NCBI GenBank assembly: GCA_009925925.1
Contig: RFQA01000007.1
Span: 1-38,060 of the forward strand
Reading direction: 5' to 3'
Source: Betaproteobacteria bacterium
GTDB lineage: Bacteria; Pseudomonadota; Gammaproteobacteria; Burkholderiales; Burkholderiaceae_C
Length of the DNA stretch: 38,060 bases
Part shown: positions 1 through 8,525 of the stretch, piece by piece
Numbering within the stretch: the stretch's first letter is position 1
Layout: each line of letters opens with the position of its first letter
The notes under the pieces: generated by a model
What the model saw: the letters and a program-made list of their open reading frames with translations, nothing else
Told to the model about the DNA's origin: nothing
Database searches by the model: none
Translations under genes and position numbers: made by a program

Positions 1-107
1 CGTGGACGGCAAAGATGTGATTTACGTGCTGGAAGTGAACCCCCGTGCCGGTGCGGCTGGCACGGGGGTTCACTTCCAGCACGTAAATCACATCTTTGCC
101 GTCCACG
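1..107. repeat. 49-bp perfect inverted repeat at the window's left end
   Basis: Bases 1-49 are the exact reverse complement of bases 59-107, with a 9-nt spacer (GGTGCGGCT). The right arm is genuine carB coding sequence on the minus strand, reading ...EVNPRASRT. The family normally continues with VPFVSKA; here it turns back on itself at base 49. The perfect identity, position exactly at the window edge and interruption of an essential conserved gene point to a fold-back chimera or contig-end artefact rather than a biological repeat. Confidence 0.9.
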
Positions 108-2623
108 TTCTGGATGGCGAACTGCACGTTCATCAAACCAACCACGTTCAGGGCACCGGCCATGGCTTTGGTCTGGCGCTTGATCTCGGTCACGGTGTCT
201 GCATGCAGGCTATAGGGCGGCAAGGAGCATGCGGAGTCGCCGCTGTGCACGCCGGCTTGCTCGATGTGTTCCATCACGCCACCGATGAAGGTGTCGCCGG
301 TCGCATCACGTATGCAATCCACATCGCACTCAATAGCGTCGTTCAGGAAGCGGTCCAGCAACACGGGACTGTCGTTACTCACCTTCACGGCTTCGCGCAT
401 GTAGCGCTCCAGATCGCGCTGCTCGTGCACGATTTCCATGGCGCGGCCACCCAGCACATAGCTGGGGCGCACGACCAGCGGGTAACCCAGAGCAGCTGCC
501 TTTTCCAGGGCCTCAGCTTCGGTACGGGCCGTGGCATTGGGTGGCTGACGCAGGTTCAGGGCGTGCAGCAGCTTCTGGAAGCGCTCCCGGTCTTCAGCCG
601 CGTCGATCATGTCAGGGGTGGTACCAATGATGGGCACGCCATTGGCTTCGAGGTCCAGAGCCAACTTCAAAGGCGTTTGACCTCCGTACTGCACGATCAC
701 GCCAACAGGCTTTTCCTTGTCCACAATTTCGAGCACGTCTTCGAGGGTCAGGGGTTCGAAGTACAGGCGGTCGGAGGTGTCGTAATCGGTAGACACGGTT
801 TCAGGGTTGCAGTTAACCATGATGGTCTCGTAACCGTCTTCGCGCATGGCCAAGGCAGCGTGCACGCAGCAGTAGTCAAACTCGATACCCTGACCGATAC
901 GGTTGGGGCCACCGCCCAGCACCATGATCTTCTTCTTGTCGGTTGGCGCCGCCTCGCACTCGGAGCCATCTGCCTCGTACGTGGAATACATGTAAGCCGT
1001 GTTGGTCGCGAACTCGGCGGCACAAGTATCCACACGCTTGTAGACGGGGCGCACACCCAAAGCACGGCGCTTTTCGCGCACCGCCTTGTCTGTGGTCTTG
1101 AATTGCCGGGCCAAGCGTCGGTCCGAGAAGCCTTTTTGCTTCAAAGCACGCAGTGTGGGCGCGTCGATCTTGTCCAGCGCAGAGCCGCTGGCAGGCTGGG
1201 GAAGACGTTCGATCTCGAGCTCGAGCTTCACGATCTGCTCGATCTGCACCAGGAACCAAGGGTCGATTTTGGTCAACGCAAACACTTCGTCCACGCTCAT
1301 TCCTTGGGCGAATGCGTCACCCACGTACCAGATGCGCTCGGGGCCGGGTTCGCCCAGCTCTTTTTCCAGCACTTCACGGTCCTGGGTTTTCTCGTTCATG
1401 CCGTCCACGCCCACTTCCAGGCCGCGCAGAGCTTTCTGGAAAGACTCCTGGAAGGTACGACCCATGGCCATCACTTCGCCCACCGACTTCATCTGGGTGG
1501 TCAAGCGGCTGTCAGCCGCAGGGAATTTTTCGAACGCAAAACGCGGAATCTTGGTGACCACATAGTCGATGGAAGGCTCGAACGACGCGGGGGTAGCACC
1601 ACCGGTAATGTCGTTGCGCAGTTCGTCCAGCGTGAAGCCCACCGCCAGCTTGGCCGCGACCTTGGCAATCGGGAAACCCGTCGCCTTGGAGGCCAGTGCG
1701 GAGGAACGCGACACGCGCGGGTTCATCTCGATCACCACCATGCGGCCGTCTTTGGGGTTGATGGAAAACTGCACGTTCGACCCACCCGTATCCACACCGA
1801 TTTCACGCAGCACAGCCAAAGAGGCGTTACGCAGAATCTGGTATTCCTTGTCAGTCAAGGTCTGTGCGGGTGCCACGGTAATGGAGTCGCCGGTGTGCAC
1901 GCCCATGGGGTCCAGGTTTTCGATCGAGCACACGATGATGCAGTTGTCCGCCTTGTCGCGCACCACTTCCATCTCGTACTCTTTCCAGCCCAAGAGCGAC
2001 TCTTCAATCAGAAGCTCGTTGGTGGGCGATGCTTCCAAACCGCGCTTGCAGATGGTTTCGAACTCTTCGGAGTTGTAGGCAATACCGCCGCCGGTGCCGC
2101 CCAAGGTGAAGCTGGGGCGAATGACCGTAGGGAAGCCCAGCGTCTTTTGCACCGCCCAGGCTTCTTCCATGCTGTGGGCAATACCTGAGCGCGCAGAACC
2201 CAGACCGATTTTGGTCATGGCGTCCTTGAATTTGAGGCGGTCTTCCGCCTTGTCGATGGCTTCAGGCGTTGCGCCGATCAGCTCGACCTTGTACTTGTCC
2301 AAGACGCCGTGGTGCCAGAGGTCCAGTGCGCAATTCAGCGCGGTCTGGCCGCCCATGGTGGGCAAAATCGCGTCAGGCTTTTCCTTGGCGATGATCTTCT
2401 CGACGGTCTGCCAGGTGATGGGCTCGATATAAGTCACATCGGCGGTGGCCGGGTCGGTCATGATTGTGGCGGGGTTACTGTTGATCAGGATGACCTTGTA
2501 GCCCTCTTCACGCAAAGCCTTGCATGCTTGCACGCCGGAGTAATCGAACTCACAGGCCTGCCCGATGATGATGGGGCCGGCGCCGATGATGAGAATGCTT
2601 TTGATGTCGGTACGTTTTGGCAT
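50..2623 (-). CDS. carB: carbamoyl-phosphate synthase large subunit (C-terminus missing)
   Basis: Large, ammonia-using and ATP-grasp subunit of carbamoyl-phosphate synthase, which makes carbamoyl phosphate for pyrimidines and arginine in the cytoplasm. The minus-strand ATG at 2623 opens a protein starting [20 protein letters not shown], the canonical CarB amino-terminus. The frame is open without stops to the window edge. About 858 residues are authentic; a full protein has about 1070-1080, so the last part of the second synthase half and the allosteric domain are absent. Both carboxyphosphate and carbamate ATP-grasp halves are recognisable ([10 protein letters not shown] in the first; [19 protein letters not shown] opening the second). 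From base 49 leftwards the reading frame runs into the inverted repeat and encodes nonsense. It is third in carA-leuE-carB. The truncation is at the sequence end, not evidence of a pseudogene. Confidence 0.95.
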
Positions 2624-2674
2624 GGTGGACTCTTAGCTTTAGGGCTTTTTACTTTTTAATCAAATCAATCGGGG

Positions 2675-3337
2675 TCAGTTCAGGCTGGCGGTTGCCAACT
2701 TGGCGCCGAACCAGACAAACAGGCCACCCACAGCACTGGACAAGGTGGCGCTCAGCCGCTTCCGACGGCTGAAACCTTGGGCGAGGCGGGCGCCTGCAAA
2801 AATCAGGGCAGACAGATACAACGCACTGAACACCATGATGATGGCGCTCAGAATCAGGAATGGCACCGCCGGGGTGTCGTAACCGGGATCGATGAACTGC
2901 ACGAAGAAGGAGAGCAGAAACAGTATCGCCTTAGGGTTCAGCAAGCTGATCACCAGCGCTCGCTTGAAGGGCTGTTGCAAGTTGCTTGCGGCTTCTGCCA
3001 CGGCAGATTCGGCAGCAACCGGAGCATCGCTTCGCCATTTGAGAACGGCTGCGATCACGAGGTTGACACCTACCCATGTCAGGTAGGCAGCGCCCGCGTA
3101 CTTCACCACCATAAACAAGGCGGGGTAAGTACGCAGCAATCCCGCAGCTCCCAAAGCGGTGAGCAGCAGCAAGATGGTGTCACCCACAAACACGCCCATG
3201 GCGCCCTGGTATCCGGCCTTGACTCCGCGCACGGTAGCCACTGACAGCACGAACAATGAATTCGGCCCGGGCAACAAAATGATGCCCAAAGCGCCAATCA
3301 CGTAGGTCCAGATATCAGTGACGCCATAGAAGCTCAT
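2675..3337 (-). CDS. leuE: LysE/LeuE-family amino-acid exporter
   Basis: Inner-membrane exporter of the LysE/RhtB superfamily, 220 residues, the usual length. The N-terminal hydrophobic segment carries the family signature LLPGPNSLFVLSVA near residues 22-35, and a second conserved segment SLLNPKAILFLLSFFVQFID lies in the middle; about six membrane helices are evident. The overall pattern (YGVTDIWTYV at the start, NPKAI, FVQFID) resembles E. coli LeuE, which exports leucine and related amino acids, more than LysE or RhtB. The substrate here is inferred. It starts 5 nt after the carA stop and ends 51 nt before carB, so it is co-transcribed with the carbamoyl-phosphate synthase genes although no direct metabolic link is known. 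Confidence 0.85.
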   Translation of the reverse strand: MSFYGVTDIWTYVIGALGIILLPGPNSLFVLSVATVRGVKAGYQGAMGVFVGDTILLLLTALGAAGLLRTYPALFMVVKYAGAAYLTWVGVNLVIAAVLKWRSDAPVAAESAVAEAASNLQQPFKRALVISLLNPKAILFLLSFFVQFIDPGYDTPAVPFLILSAIIMVFSALYLSALIFAGARLAQGFSRRKRLSATLSSAVGGLFVWFGAKLATASLN

Positions 3338-3342
3338 GCTGC

Positions 3343-4512
3343 TCAGCCTGCCTTCTTTTCCATCTCTGTGATGAAGCGGTCAAACAGGTAGCCGATGTCG
3401 TGCGGACCCGGCGATGCTTCAGGGTGCCCCTGGAAGCAGAAAGCCGGCTTGTCAGTGCGCTCCAGACCCTGCAAGGTGCCGTCAAACAAGCTGACGTGCG
3501 TGGGGCGCAGGTTGGCAGGCAGGGACTTCTCATCCACCGCAAAGCCATGGTTCTGGCTGGTGATGGACACGCGGCCGCTGTCCAGGTCTTTGACCGGATG
3601 GTTGGCACCGTGGTGGCCGAACTTCATCTTGAATGTCTTGGCGCCGCTCGCCAGCGCCATGATCTGGTGCCCCAGGCAGATGCCAAATGTGGGAGTGCCG
3701 GTCTCGATCAGTTCTTTGGCCGCAGCAATCGCGTAGTCGCAAGGCTCCGGGTCGCCGGGGCCGTTGGACAGGAAGATGCCATTCGGGTTGAGCTTGAGCA
3801 CCTCGGCAGCGGACGTTTGTGCAGGAACCACTGTCACCTTGCAGCCGCGCTCGGCCAACATGCGCAAGATGTTTTTCTTCACACCGAAGTCATAGGCCAC
3901 GACATGGAACTTGGGAGCCGTTTGCTGGCCGTAGCCTTTACCCAGGGTCCATTCGGCCTCCGTCCACGCATAGCTGCTGGCGCTGGAAACCACCTTGGCC
4001 AAATCCAAGCCCGCCATGCTGGGCGCGCCTTTGGCTGCAGCCACGGCTTTTTCAATGGCTTCCTTGGTCACCGTTTCTCCGGCAGCCAAGGCCAGGATGC
4101 AGCCGTTTTGCGCGCCTTGCGTGCGCAATTGTCGGGTCAGCTGGCGGGTATCGATGTTGGCAATCGCCACGGTGCCCTCAGCGACCAGGTACTCGGTCAG
4201 CGTCTGGGTCTTGCGGAAGTTGCTGGCCACCAAGGGCAGGTCTTTGATGATCAAACCTGCGGCGTGGACCTTGTTGGACTCCACGTCTTCTGGGTTGATA
4301 CCGTAGTTGCCGATATGGGGGTAAGTCAGGGTGACGATCTGCTGGCAATAGCTGGGATCGGTGAGGATCTCCTGATAGCCGGTCATGGAGGTGTTGAACA
4401 CGACTTCACCGACGGTAGAGCCTGCGGCTCCAATGGAATTGCCAATGTAGACCGTGCCGTCTGCGAGCGCCAGGATGGCGGGTGGGGTGGTTCCCTTGAG
4501 AGACAAAAGCAC
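3343..4512 (-). CDS. carA: carbamoyl-phosphate synthase small subunit
   Basis: Glutamine amidotransferase subunit of carbamoyl-phosphate synthase; it hydrolyses glutamine and channels ammonia to CarB. The protein is 389 residues from the chosen GTG at 4512. The N-terminal CPSase small-chain domain begins [19 protein letters not shown]. The C-terminal class I amidotransferase domain has the nucleophile Cys279 in GICLGHQ and the His-Glu pair in [12 protein letters not shown]. The GTG at 4512 is preferred because GGAG lies six nucleotides upstream and the resulting N-terminus matches relatives. A TTG at 4545 would add 11 residues with no ribosome binding site. First gene of carA-leuE-carB. Confidence 0.95.
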   Translation of the reverse strand: MLLSLKGTTPPAILALADGTVYIGNSIGAAGSTVGEVVFNTSMTGYQEILTDPSYCQQIVTLTYPHIGNYGINPEDVESNKVHAAGLIIKDLPLVASNFRKTQTLTEYLVAEGTVAIANIDTRQLTRQLRTQGAQNGCILALAAGETVTKEAIEKAVAAAKGAPSMAGLDLAKVVSSASSYAWTEAEWTLGKGYGQQTAPKFHVVAYDFGVKKNILRMLAERGCKVTVVPAQTSAAEVLKLNPNGIFLSNGPGDPEPCDYAIAAAKELIETGTPTFGICLGHQIMALASGAKTFKMKFGHHGANHPVKDLDSGRVSITSQNHGFAVDEKSLPANLRPTHVSLFDGTLQGLERTDKPAFCFQGHPEASPGPHDIGYLFDRFITEMEKKAG

Positions 4513-4561
4513 TGGTTTCTCCGAATGTTTTACGGGTACGCCCAAACGCGCTCAAGACAGG

Positions 4562-4603
4562 CTCTTGGCGGGTGCCGCGCGGGAGGTGACTCCTGGCGGG
4601 TGC
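4562..4603 (-). repeat. pair of 14-nt direct repeats in the carA leader
   Basis: In the untranslated leader of carA, 4562-4575 (CTCTTGGCGGGTGC) and 4590-4603 (CTCCTGGCGGGTGC) match at 13 of 14 positions, with starts 28 nt apart. They lie between the promoter -10 and the start codon. They could be a regulator or RNA-binding site or a chance tandem duplication; I cannot assign a function. Confidence 0.4.
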
Positions 4604-4662
4604 TTTTTATGAGGGAATGTACAGAGGTGCGCTTGGGACGGCTGTTTTCTGGAAAGCCTCTG

Positions 4663-4668
4663 ATTATA
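4663..4668 (-). promoter_or_regulatory. probable sigma-70 -10 element of carA
   Basis: A consensus TATAAT is read on the minus strand, about 150 nt before the carA start and just beyond the upstream methyltransferase stop. No convincing -35 hexamer stands at 16-18 bp. It suggests that carA-leuE-carB has its own promoter and a leader of roughly 140 nt rather than relying only on read-through. Confidence 0.55.
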
Positions 4669-4693
4669 GCCGAGGGCAAACCCGAATTCAGTT

Positions 4694-5464
4694 TCAGGCA
4701 AGCTTCAAGCTGCTGGCATGCAAGCAAATGGCCGCTGCCGCTGCCACATTGAGGGACTCTTCCCCGCCCGGCTGGCCAATGCGGGCAAACACCTTGGCTT
4801 TGGCCATGAGTGCGTCAGACACGCCCTGCCCTTCGTGCCCCATGGCCCATGCACAAGGGTGAGGCAAATCCAGCTTTTGCACCAGATCCCCCTGGTGTGA
4901 ACTCGTCACCACCAAGGGTACTTTCAATGTTTCCAGGTCTTGCAGCTCCAGCCCTTCGATCAATCGAAGCCCAAAGTGCGCGCCCATGCCGGCGCGCAAT
5001 ACTTTGGGACTCCAGAGTGCAGCCGAACCTTTGAGGGCGAGCACCTGACGGAAACCGAAGGCCACTGCACTGCGCAGGATGGAGCCCACATTGCCGGCAT
5101 CCTGCACCCGGTCGAGAATGACGGTGGCGGCCAAGGGTTCGACGCTTACTGCTTCTGGCAGGTCGACAACAAAGCCCAGTTTGGCAGGCGACTCCAACCC
5201 ACTGACTTCCCGGAACAAGGCGTCCGGAATCACTACAGTTTTGATAGCTGCCTGAGCATATTCCACGGGAGCCATCGGCATAAATGACTCGGAAACCACC
5301 AGTATCGATGGGACCACACCACGCGCCAATGCGGCACTGCACAAGTGGTCACCCTCAATCCAGAAGCGCCCCGCCTTGCGGTAAGCGGTGTTGTCGGTGC
5401 TGAGCTTGCGCAGCTCCTTGAGGAGCACGTTTTCGCGAGAACTGATGAAGATGGGTTCAGACAT
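4694..5464 (-). CDS. TrmH/SpoU-family RNA 2'-O-methyltransferase
   Basis: SPOUT-class methyltransferase that probably methylates a ribose 2'-O in rRNA or tRNA with S-adenosylmethionine. It has 256 residues: an N-terminal substrate-binding domain (about 1-105), then the knotted catalytic domain with motif 1 NVGSILR (125-131, catalytic Arg131), motif 2 MGHEGQG (208-214) and motif 3 EESLNVAAA (235-243). The family contains RlmB and several uncharacterised paralogues; the sequence does not let me choose the RNA target. It is last in the lpx-rnhB series, 7 nt after rnhB. Residues about 62-76 (APVEYAQAAIKT) are encoded by a copy of the dispersed palindrome described at 5239-5279. Confidence 0.9.
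   Translation of the reverse strand: MSEPIFISSRENVLLKELRKLSTDNTAYRKAGRFWIEGDHLCSAALARGVVPSILVVSESFMPMAPVEYAQAAIKTVVIPDALFREVSGLESPAKLGFVVDLPEAVSVEPLAATVILDRVQDAGNVGSILRSAVAFGFRQVLALKGSAALWSPKVLRAGMGAHFGLRLIEGLELQDLETLKVPLVVTSSHQGDLVQKLDLPHPCAWAMGHEGQGVSDALMAKAKVFARIGQPGGEESLNVAAAAAICLHASSLKLA
5239..5279. repeat. dispersed palindrome, copy inside the RNA methyltransferase gene
   Basis: Plus-strand TTTGATAGCTGCC followed by TGAGCATATTCCACGGGAGC aligns without gaps to the reverse complement of the intergenic copy at 24301-24335. Shared positions are TAGCTGC, the GCA, ATTCCA, then GGG and GC. The right arm has decayed. The copy is in frame with the gene and encodes about 14 residues near position 62-76, in the linker between the two domains. 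Confidence 0.6.
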
Positions 5465-5471
5465 AAAGGCT

Positions 5472-6110
5472 TCAAAGCACGCGGGTTACCGGCGCAAATG
5501 TTTTCCGATGCTCAGGGCACGCACCGTGGGTCTGCAAAGCGGCCAGGTGCTCGGCAGTGCCATAGCCCTTGTGGGTGGCAAAGCCGTATTGGGGGTATCG
5601 AGCATCCAACTCGGTACACCAGCGGTCGCGAGTCACCTTGGCGAGGATGGAGGCAGCCGAAATGGCTGGTACCGTGGCATCGCCCTTGACAATGGCTTCA
5701 GCCAACACATCCAGTACCGGCAGGCGGTTGCCATCGACCAGCACCTTGGCGGGCTTGAGGCGCAAGCCTTCGACGGCGCGGCGCATGGCGAGCAAAGTGG
5801 CTTGCAGGATATTGATTTCGTCGATCTCTTCCACACTGGCCTGTGCGATGGAGCAGCACAAGGCTTTGGCGCGGATTTCGTCAAACAGCTTTTCTCGGCG
5901 CGCAGCGCTGAGCTTCTTGGAGTCGTTCAAGCCGGCAATCGGGCGCAGATCATCCAGAATGACAGCAGCAGCCACCACCGGCCCGGCCAAGGGGCCGCGC
6001 CCGGCCTCGTCCACTCCGGCGACCAGTCCCGGAATGTCCCAGCTGAAGGCCGCTTGCTGCACCTTGGCAGCGAAGGTGCTTTTAGCTTTGGAGGACTTTT
6101 TCAATGGCAT
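5472..6110 (-). CDS. rnhB: ribonuclease HII
   Basis: Cytoplasmic endonuclease that cleaves the RNA strand of RNA-DNA hybrids, including single ribonucleotides left in DNA. From the ATG at 6110 the protein has 212 residues. The four metal-binding acidic residues are present: Asp34 and Glu35 in [14 protein letters not shown], Asp126 in LVDGN and Asp144 in [15 protein letters not shown] basic, alanine-rich tail of about 25 residues precedes the core. The start overlaps the end of lpxB by 29 nt. An in-frame TTG three codons upstream is possible but has no better ribosome binding site. Its place after lpxB is common in proteobacteria. Confidence 0.95.
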   Translation of the reverse strand: MPLKKSSKAKSTFAAKVQQAAFSWDIPGLVAGVDEAGRGPLAGPVVAAAVILDDLRPIAGLNDSKKLSAARREKLFDEIRAKALCCSIAQASVEEIDEINILQATLLAMRRAVEGLRLKPAKVLVDGNRLPVLDVLAEAIVKGDATVPAISAASILAKVTRDRWCTELDARYPQYGFATHKGYGTAEHLAALQTHGACPEHRKTFAPVTRVL

Positions 6111-7257
6111 CGGTGGCAAGGGCGGCGGTGTCGCGCAGCAACTCGGTGTGCAGCGCGCGGAAGGTGGATTCGAGAGCGGCTATTTTCGCAGGCTCTTGTC
6201 GGGCCGCGTCCAACCAATGCAACACGCCGGCCGCGAGTGCTTCGGGTGTGGCTGCATCCTGCAGCAGCTCAGGCACCACAAAGTCGCGACACAAGATATT
6301 GGGCAAGCCCACCCAGGGCTGCAGCCGCTTGCGGCGCATGATCTGCCAGGACAACCAGGACATGTGGTAGCCGATCACCATGGGGCGCTTGAACAAGGCT
6401 GCCTCCAAGGTGGCGGTGCCGCTGGCAATCAGGGTGACATCACAGGCGGCCAAGACTGTGTGGGATTGGCCGGTCAAGAGCTGCAAACGCCCTGCCATGC
6501 CACTACGCTGCGCAATCGCTTCTATTTCGGGCAGCAAGCCAGGAACCGCTGGCACTATGAATTTGATAGCTGGTCGCGCAGACTGGATGAGCGCTGCAGC
6601 CCTAAAGAATCTGAAAGCTAAGTGGCGGATTTCCGACTGTCGGCTGCCCGGCAAAATGGCTACCACCTCGTCAGTGTCGGATAGGCCCAGTCCGCGGCGC
6701 GCGGCTGCCCTGTCCGGCTCCATAGGAATGACATTGGCCAAAGGATGGCCCACATAGGTCGCGGCGATCCCATGCGAAGCCAGCAATTCCGGCTCGAAGG
6801 GAAAAATGCACAGCACATGGTCGGTGCTGCGGCGCAGTTTTTCCACCCGCTCAGGGCGCCAGGCCCAGATGGAGGGGCAGACGAAATGCACTGTCTTGAC
6901 CCCCTGCACCTTGAGGCGGGCTTCGAGATCCAGATTGAAATCCGGCGCATCCACGCCAATGAACACATCCGGCTTATGGACCAAAAGTCGGTCACCCAAT
7001 GCATCGCGGATACCCACGATTTCACGGTAACGGCGCAACAGCTCCCAGCTGAAGCCATGCACTGCCAACTTGTGGTGTGGCCACCAAGCTTGGAAGCCCT
7101 GCTTGGCCATCTGCGGGCCGCCTATGCCGTGAGCGATCGCTCCTTGCCAGCGTTGATGCACGCCCGCAAGTAGCAGCCCCGCCAGCAAATCGCCGGAAGC
7201 CTCGCCCGCCACCATCGCGATAACAGGCGCATCCTTCGCGCGGGGGCTGCTCTCCAT
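6082..7257 (-). CDS. lpxB: lipid-A-disaccharide synthase
   Basis: Glycosyltransferase family 19 enzyme that condenses UDP-2,3-diacylglucosamine with lipid X (2,3-diacylglucosamine 1-phosphate) to the lipid A disaccharide, peripheral to the inner membrane. It has 391 residues, close to the E. coli length. Recognisable blocks are [11 protein letters not shown] near the start, [45 protein letters not shown] and [10 protein letters not shown]. The ATG at 7257 is chosen; a GTG immediately before it (7260) is equally possible. It lies 22 nt after lpxA and overlaps rnhB. Residues about 219-233 ([15 protein letters not shown]) are encoded by DNA resembling the dispersed palindrome, without changing the protein length noticeably. 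Confidence 0.95.
   Translation of the reverse strand: MESSPRAKDAPVIAMVAGEASGDLLAGLLLAGVHQRWQGAIAHGIGGPQMAKQGFQAWWPHHKLAVHGFSWELLRRYREIVGIRDALGDRLLVHKPDVFIGVDAPDFNLDLEARLKVQGVKTVHFVCPSIWAWRPERVEKLRRSTDHVLCIFPFEPELLASHGIAATYVGHPLANVIPMEPDRAAARRGLGLSDTDEVVAILPGSRQSEIRHLAFRFFRAAALIQSARPAIKFIVPAVPGLLPEIEAIAQRSGMAGRLQLLTGQSHTVLAACDVTLIASGTATLEAALFKRPMVIGYHMSWLSWQIMRRKRLQPWVGLPNILCRDFVVPELLQDAATPEALAAGVLHWLDAARQEPAKIAALESTFRALHTELLRDTAALATDAIEKVLQS
6560..6604. repeat. dispersed palindrome, copy inside lpxB
   Basis: Plus strand ATTTGATAGCTGGTCGCGCA, then GACTGGATGAGCGCTGCAGC. It shares TTTGATAGCTG with the copy at 5239 and the TAGCTG-n4-GCGCA / GAGCGCT arms with the family. The middle differs (GACTGGATGA rather than ATTCCA), so it may be a different subfamily. 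It is read in frame as part of LpxB. Confidence 0.5.
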
Positions 7258-7279
7258 CACAGGCCGTGAACGCTAACGC

Positions 7280-8074
7280 TCAGCGCACGATGCCGCGGTT
7301 CGCGGATACGCCAGCCAGAAAGTCATTCATCATCGCCACGTCAGGCGCCGTTTCAGGGCGCTCTAATGCCATGGTGGCAATGCGCTCTTTGGCCTGGTCC
7401 AGCGTGAGGTCGTCCCGGTACAAGGCCTTGTGAATCGCCTTTACGCCGGAAATGCGCTCCGGGGTCCAACCCCGGCGGCGCAGGCCTTCGAAGTTCATGG
7501 ACCGCGCGCCGGCCGGCTGGCCTTGGCACATCACAAACGGAGGCAGGTCTGCGAACAGCAAGGAGCACATGGCGCTCATGCTGTGCGCGCCCAAACGGAC
7601 AAACTGATGCACTACCGTGAAGCCACCGAGAATCACCCAGTCTCCCACATGCACGTGACCAGCCAGTTGGGAGTTATTGGCAAAAATGACGTTGTTGCCC
7701 ACCATGCAGTCGTGCGCGAGGTGGACGTAGGCCATGATCCAGTTGTCGTTTCCCACTTTGGTAACGCCGGCATCCCCGGGGGAGCCGATGTTGAAGGTAC
7801 AAAACTCCCGAATGGTGTTGCGGTCGCCGATGATCAGTTCGCAGGGCTCCCCGGCGTATTTCTTGTCCTGTGGAATCGCACCCAGCGAATTGAACTGGAA
7901 AATCCGATTGTCTTGACCGATGGTGGTGTGCCCCTCGATCACGCAATGCGGGCCCACCGTGGTGCCGGCACCGATTCGCACATGAGGCCCGATGACGGTG
8001 TAGGGACCAACCGTGACTGAGCTGTCGAGCTCAGCACCGGGCGCTACGATGGCGGTAGGGTGAACGTTTGACAC
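7280..8074 (-). CDS. lpxA: acyl-ACP--UDP-N-acetylglucosamine O-acyltransferase
   Basis: First step of lipid A synthesis: transfers a 3-hydroxyacyl chain from acyl carrier protein to the 3-OH of UDP-GlcNAc in the cytoplasm. The 264-residue protein is a left-handed beta-helix with many hexapeptide repeats (for example [15 protein letters not shown]) and the usual helical C-terminal domain. The catalytic histidine is His121 in [11 protein letters not shown], equivalent to E. coli His125. The start is GTG at 8074, supported by AGGGG eight nucleotides upstream. It begins 10 nt after fabZ and is followed by lpxB, the standard lpxD-fabZ-lpxA-lpxB order. Confidence 0.96.
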   Translation of the reverse strand: MSNVHPTAIVAPGAELDSSVTVGPYTVIGPHVRIGAGTTVGPHCVIEGHTTIGQDNRIFQFNSLGAIPQDKKYAGEPCELIIGDRNTIREFCTFNIGSPGDAGVTKVGNDNWIMAYVHLAHDCMVGNNVIFANNSQLAGHVHVGDWVILGGFTVVHQFVRLGAHSMSAMCSLLFADLPPFVMCQGQPAGARSMNFEGLRRRGWTPERISGVKAIHKALYRDDLTLDQAKERIATMALERPETAPDVAMMNDFLAGVSANRGIVR

Positions 8075-8084
8075 GCTCTGCCCC

Positions 8085-8525
8085 TTAGCTGATAGCGCGC
8101 ATGGCGCAGGTCAACTCCGCTTCGCAAGCTAACTCGGTGCCGACCATAGCACTGGCCTTGAACTTGAAGATTCCGGCCTTCATGCGCAGCATTTCCACAT
8201 TCAGGTGGAGTTGGTCGCCCGGCTCTACAGGGCGCTTGAAGCGGGCGCCGTCGATGCCAGCGAAGTAATAGACCATCTGGTCGTTGGGCGCAGTGTCCAA
8301 GGCATCAAATGCCAATAGCGCCGCTGCCTGAGCCAATGCTTCGAGCATCAACACACCCGGCATCACCGGCCGGTGAGGGAAATGGCCTTCAAAAAAGGGT
8401 TCGTTGATGGTGACGTTCTTCAGCGCCTTGATGGTCTTGCCTTTGTCCAACTCCAGCACACGATCCACCAACAAAAAGGGGTAACGATGCGGCAGTTGCT
8501 TCAAAATTTTGTGGATATCCATCAT
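8085..8525 (-). CDS. fabZ: 3-hydroxyacyl-[acyl-carrier-protein] dehydratase FabZ
   Basis: Hot-dog fold dehydratase that removes water from 3-hydroxyacyl-ACP in fatty acid elongation, using the same 3-hydroxyacyl-ACP pool as LpxA and LpxD. It has 146 residues, the typical size. Catalytic His48 is in [12 protein letters not shown] and Glu62 in MLEALAQ. The ATG at 8525 overlaps the lpxD stop as ATGA, indicating translational coupling; a second ATG immediately follows. Position between lpxD and lpxA is conserved. Confidence 0.96.
   Translation of the reverse strand: MMDIHKILKQLPHRYPFLLVDRVLELDKGKTIKALKNVTINEPFFEGHFPHRPVMPGVLMLEALAQAAALLAFDALDTAPNDQMVYYFAGIDGARFKRPVEPGDQLHLNVEMLRMKAGIFKFKASAMVGTELACEAELTCAMRAIS

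Noticed and set aside
2-2188. 728-codon open frame on the plus strand at the left end
   Set aside because: It is antisense to carB, rich in His and Gln as expected from complementing GC-rich coding DNA, and starts inside the inverted repeat. The minus strand encodes textbook CarB.
3967-3990. Possible sixth copy of the dispersed palindrome in carA (ATAGCTGCTGGCGC)
   Set aside because: Only the left arm matches; there is no complementary right arm and the following sequence diverges, so chance is adequate.
3400-4752. 450-codon plus-strand open frame
   Set aside because: Antisense to carA and its leader; no family resemblance.
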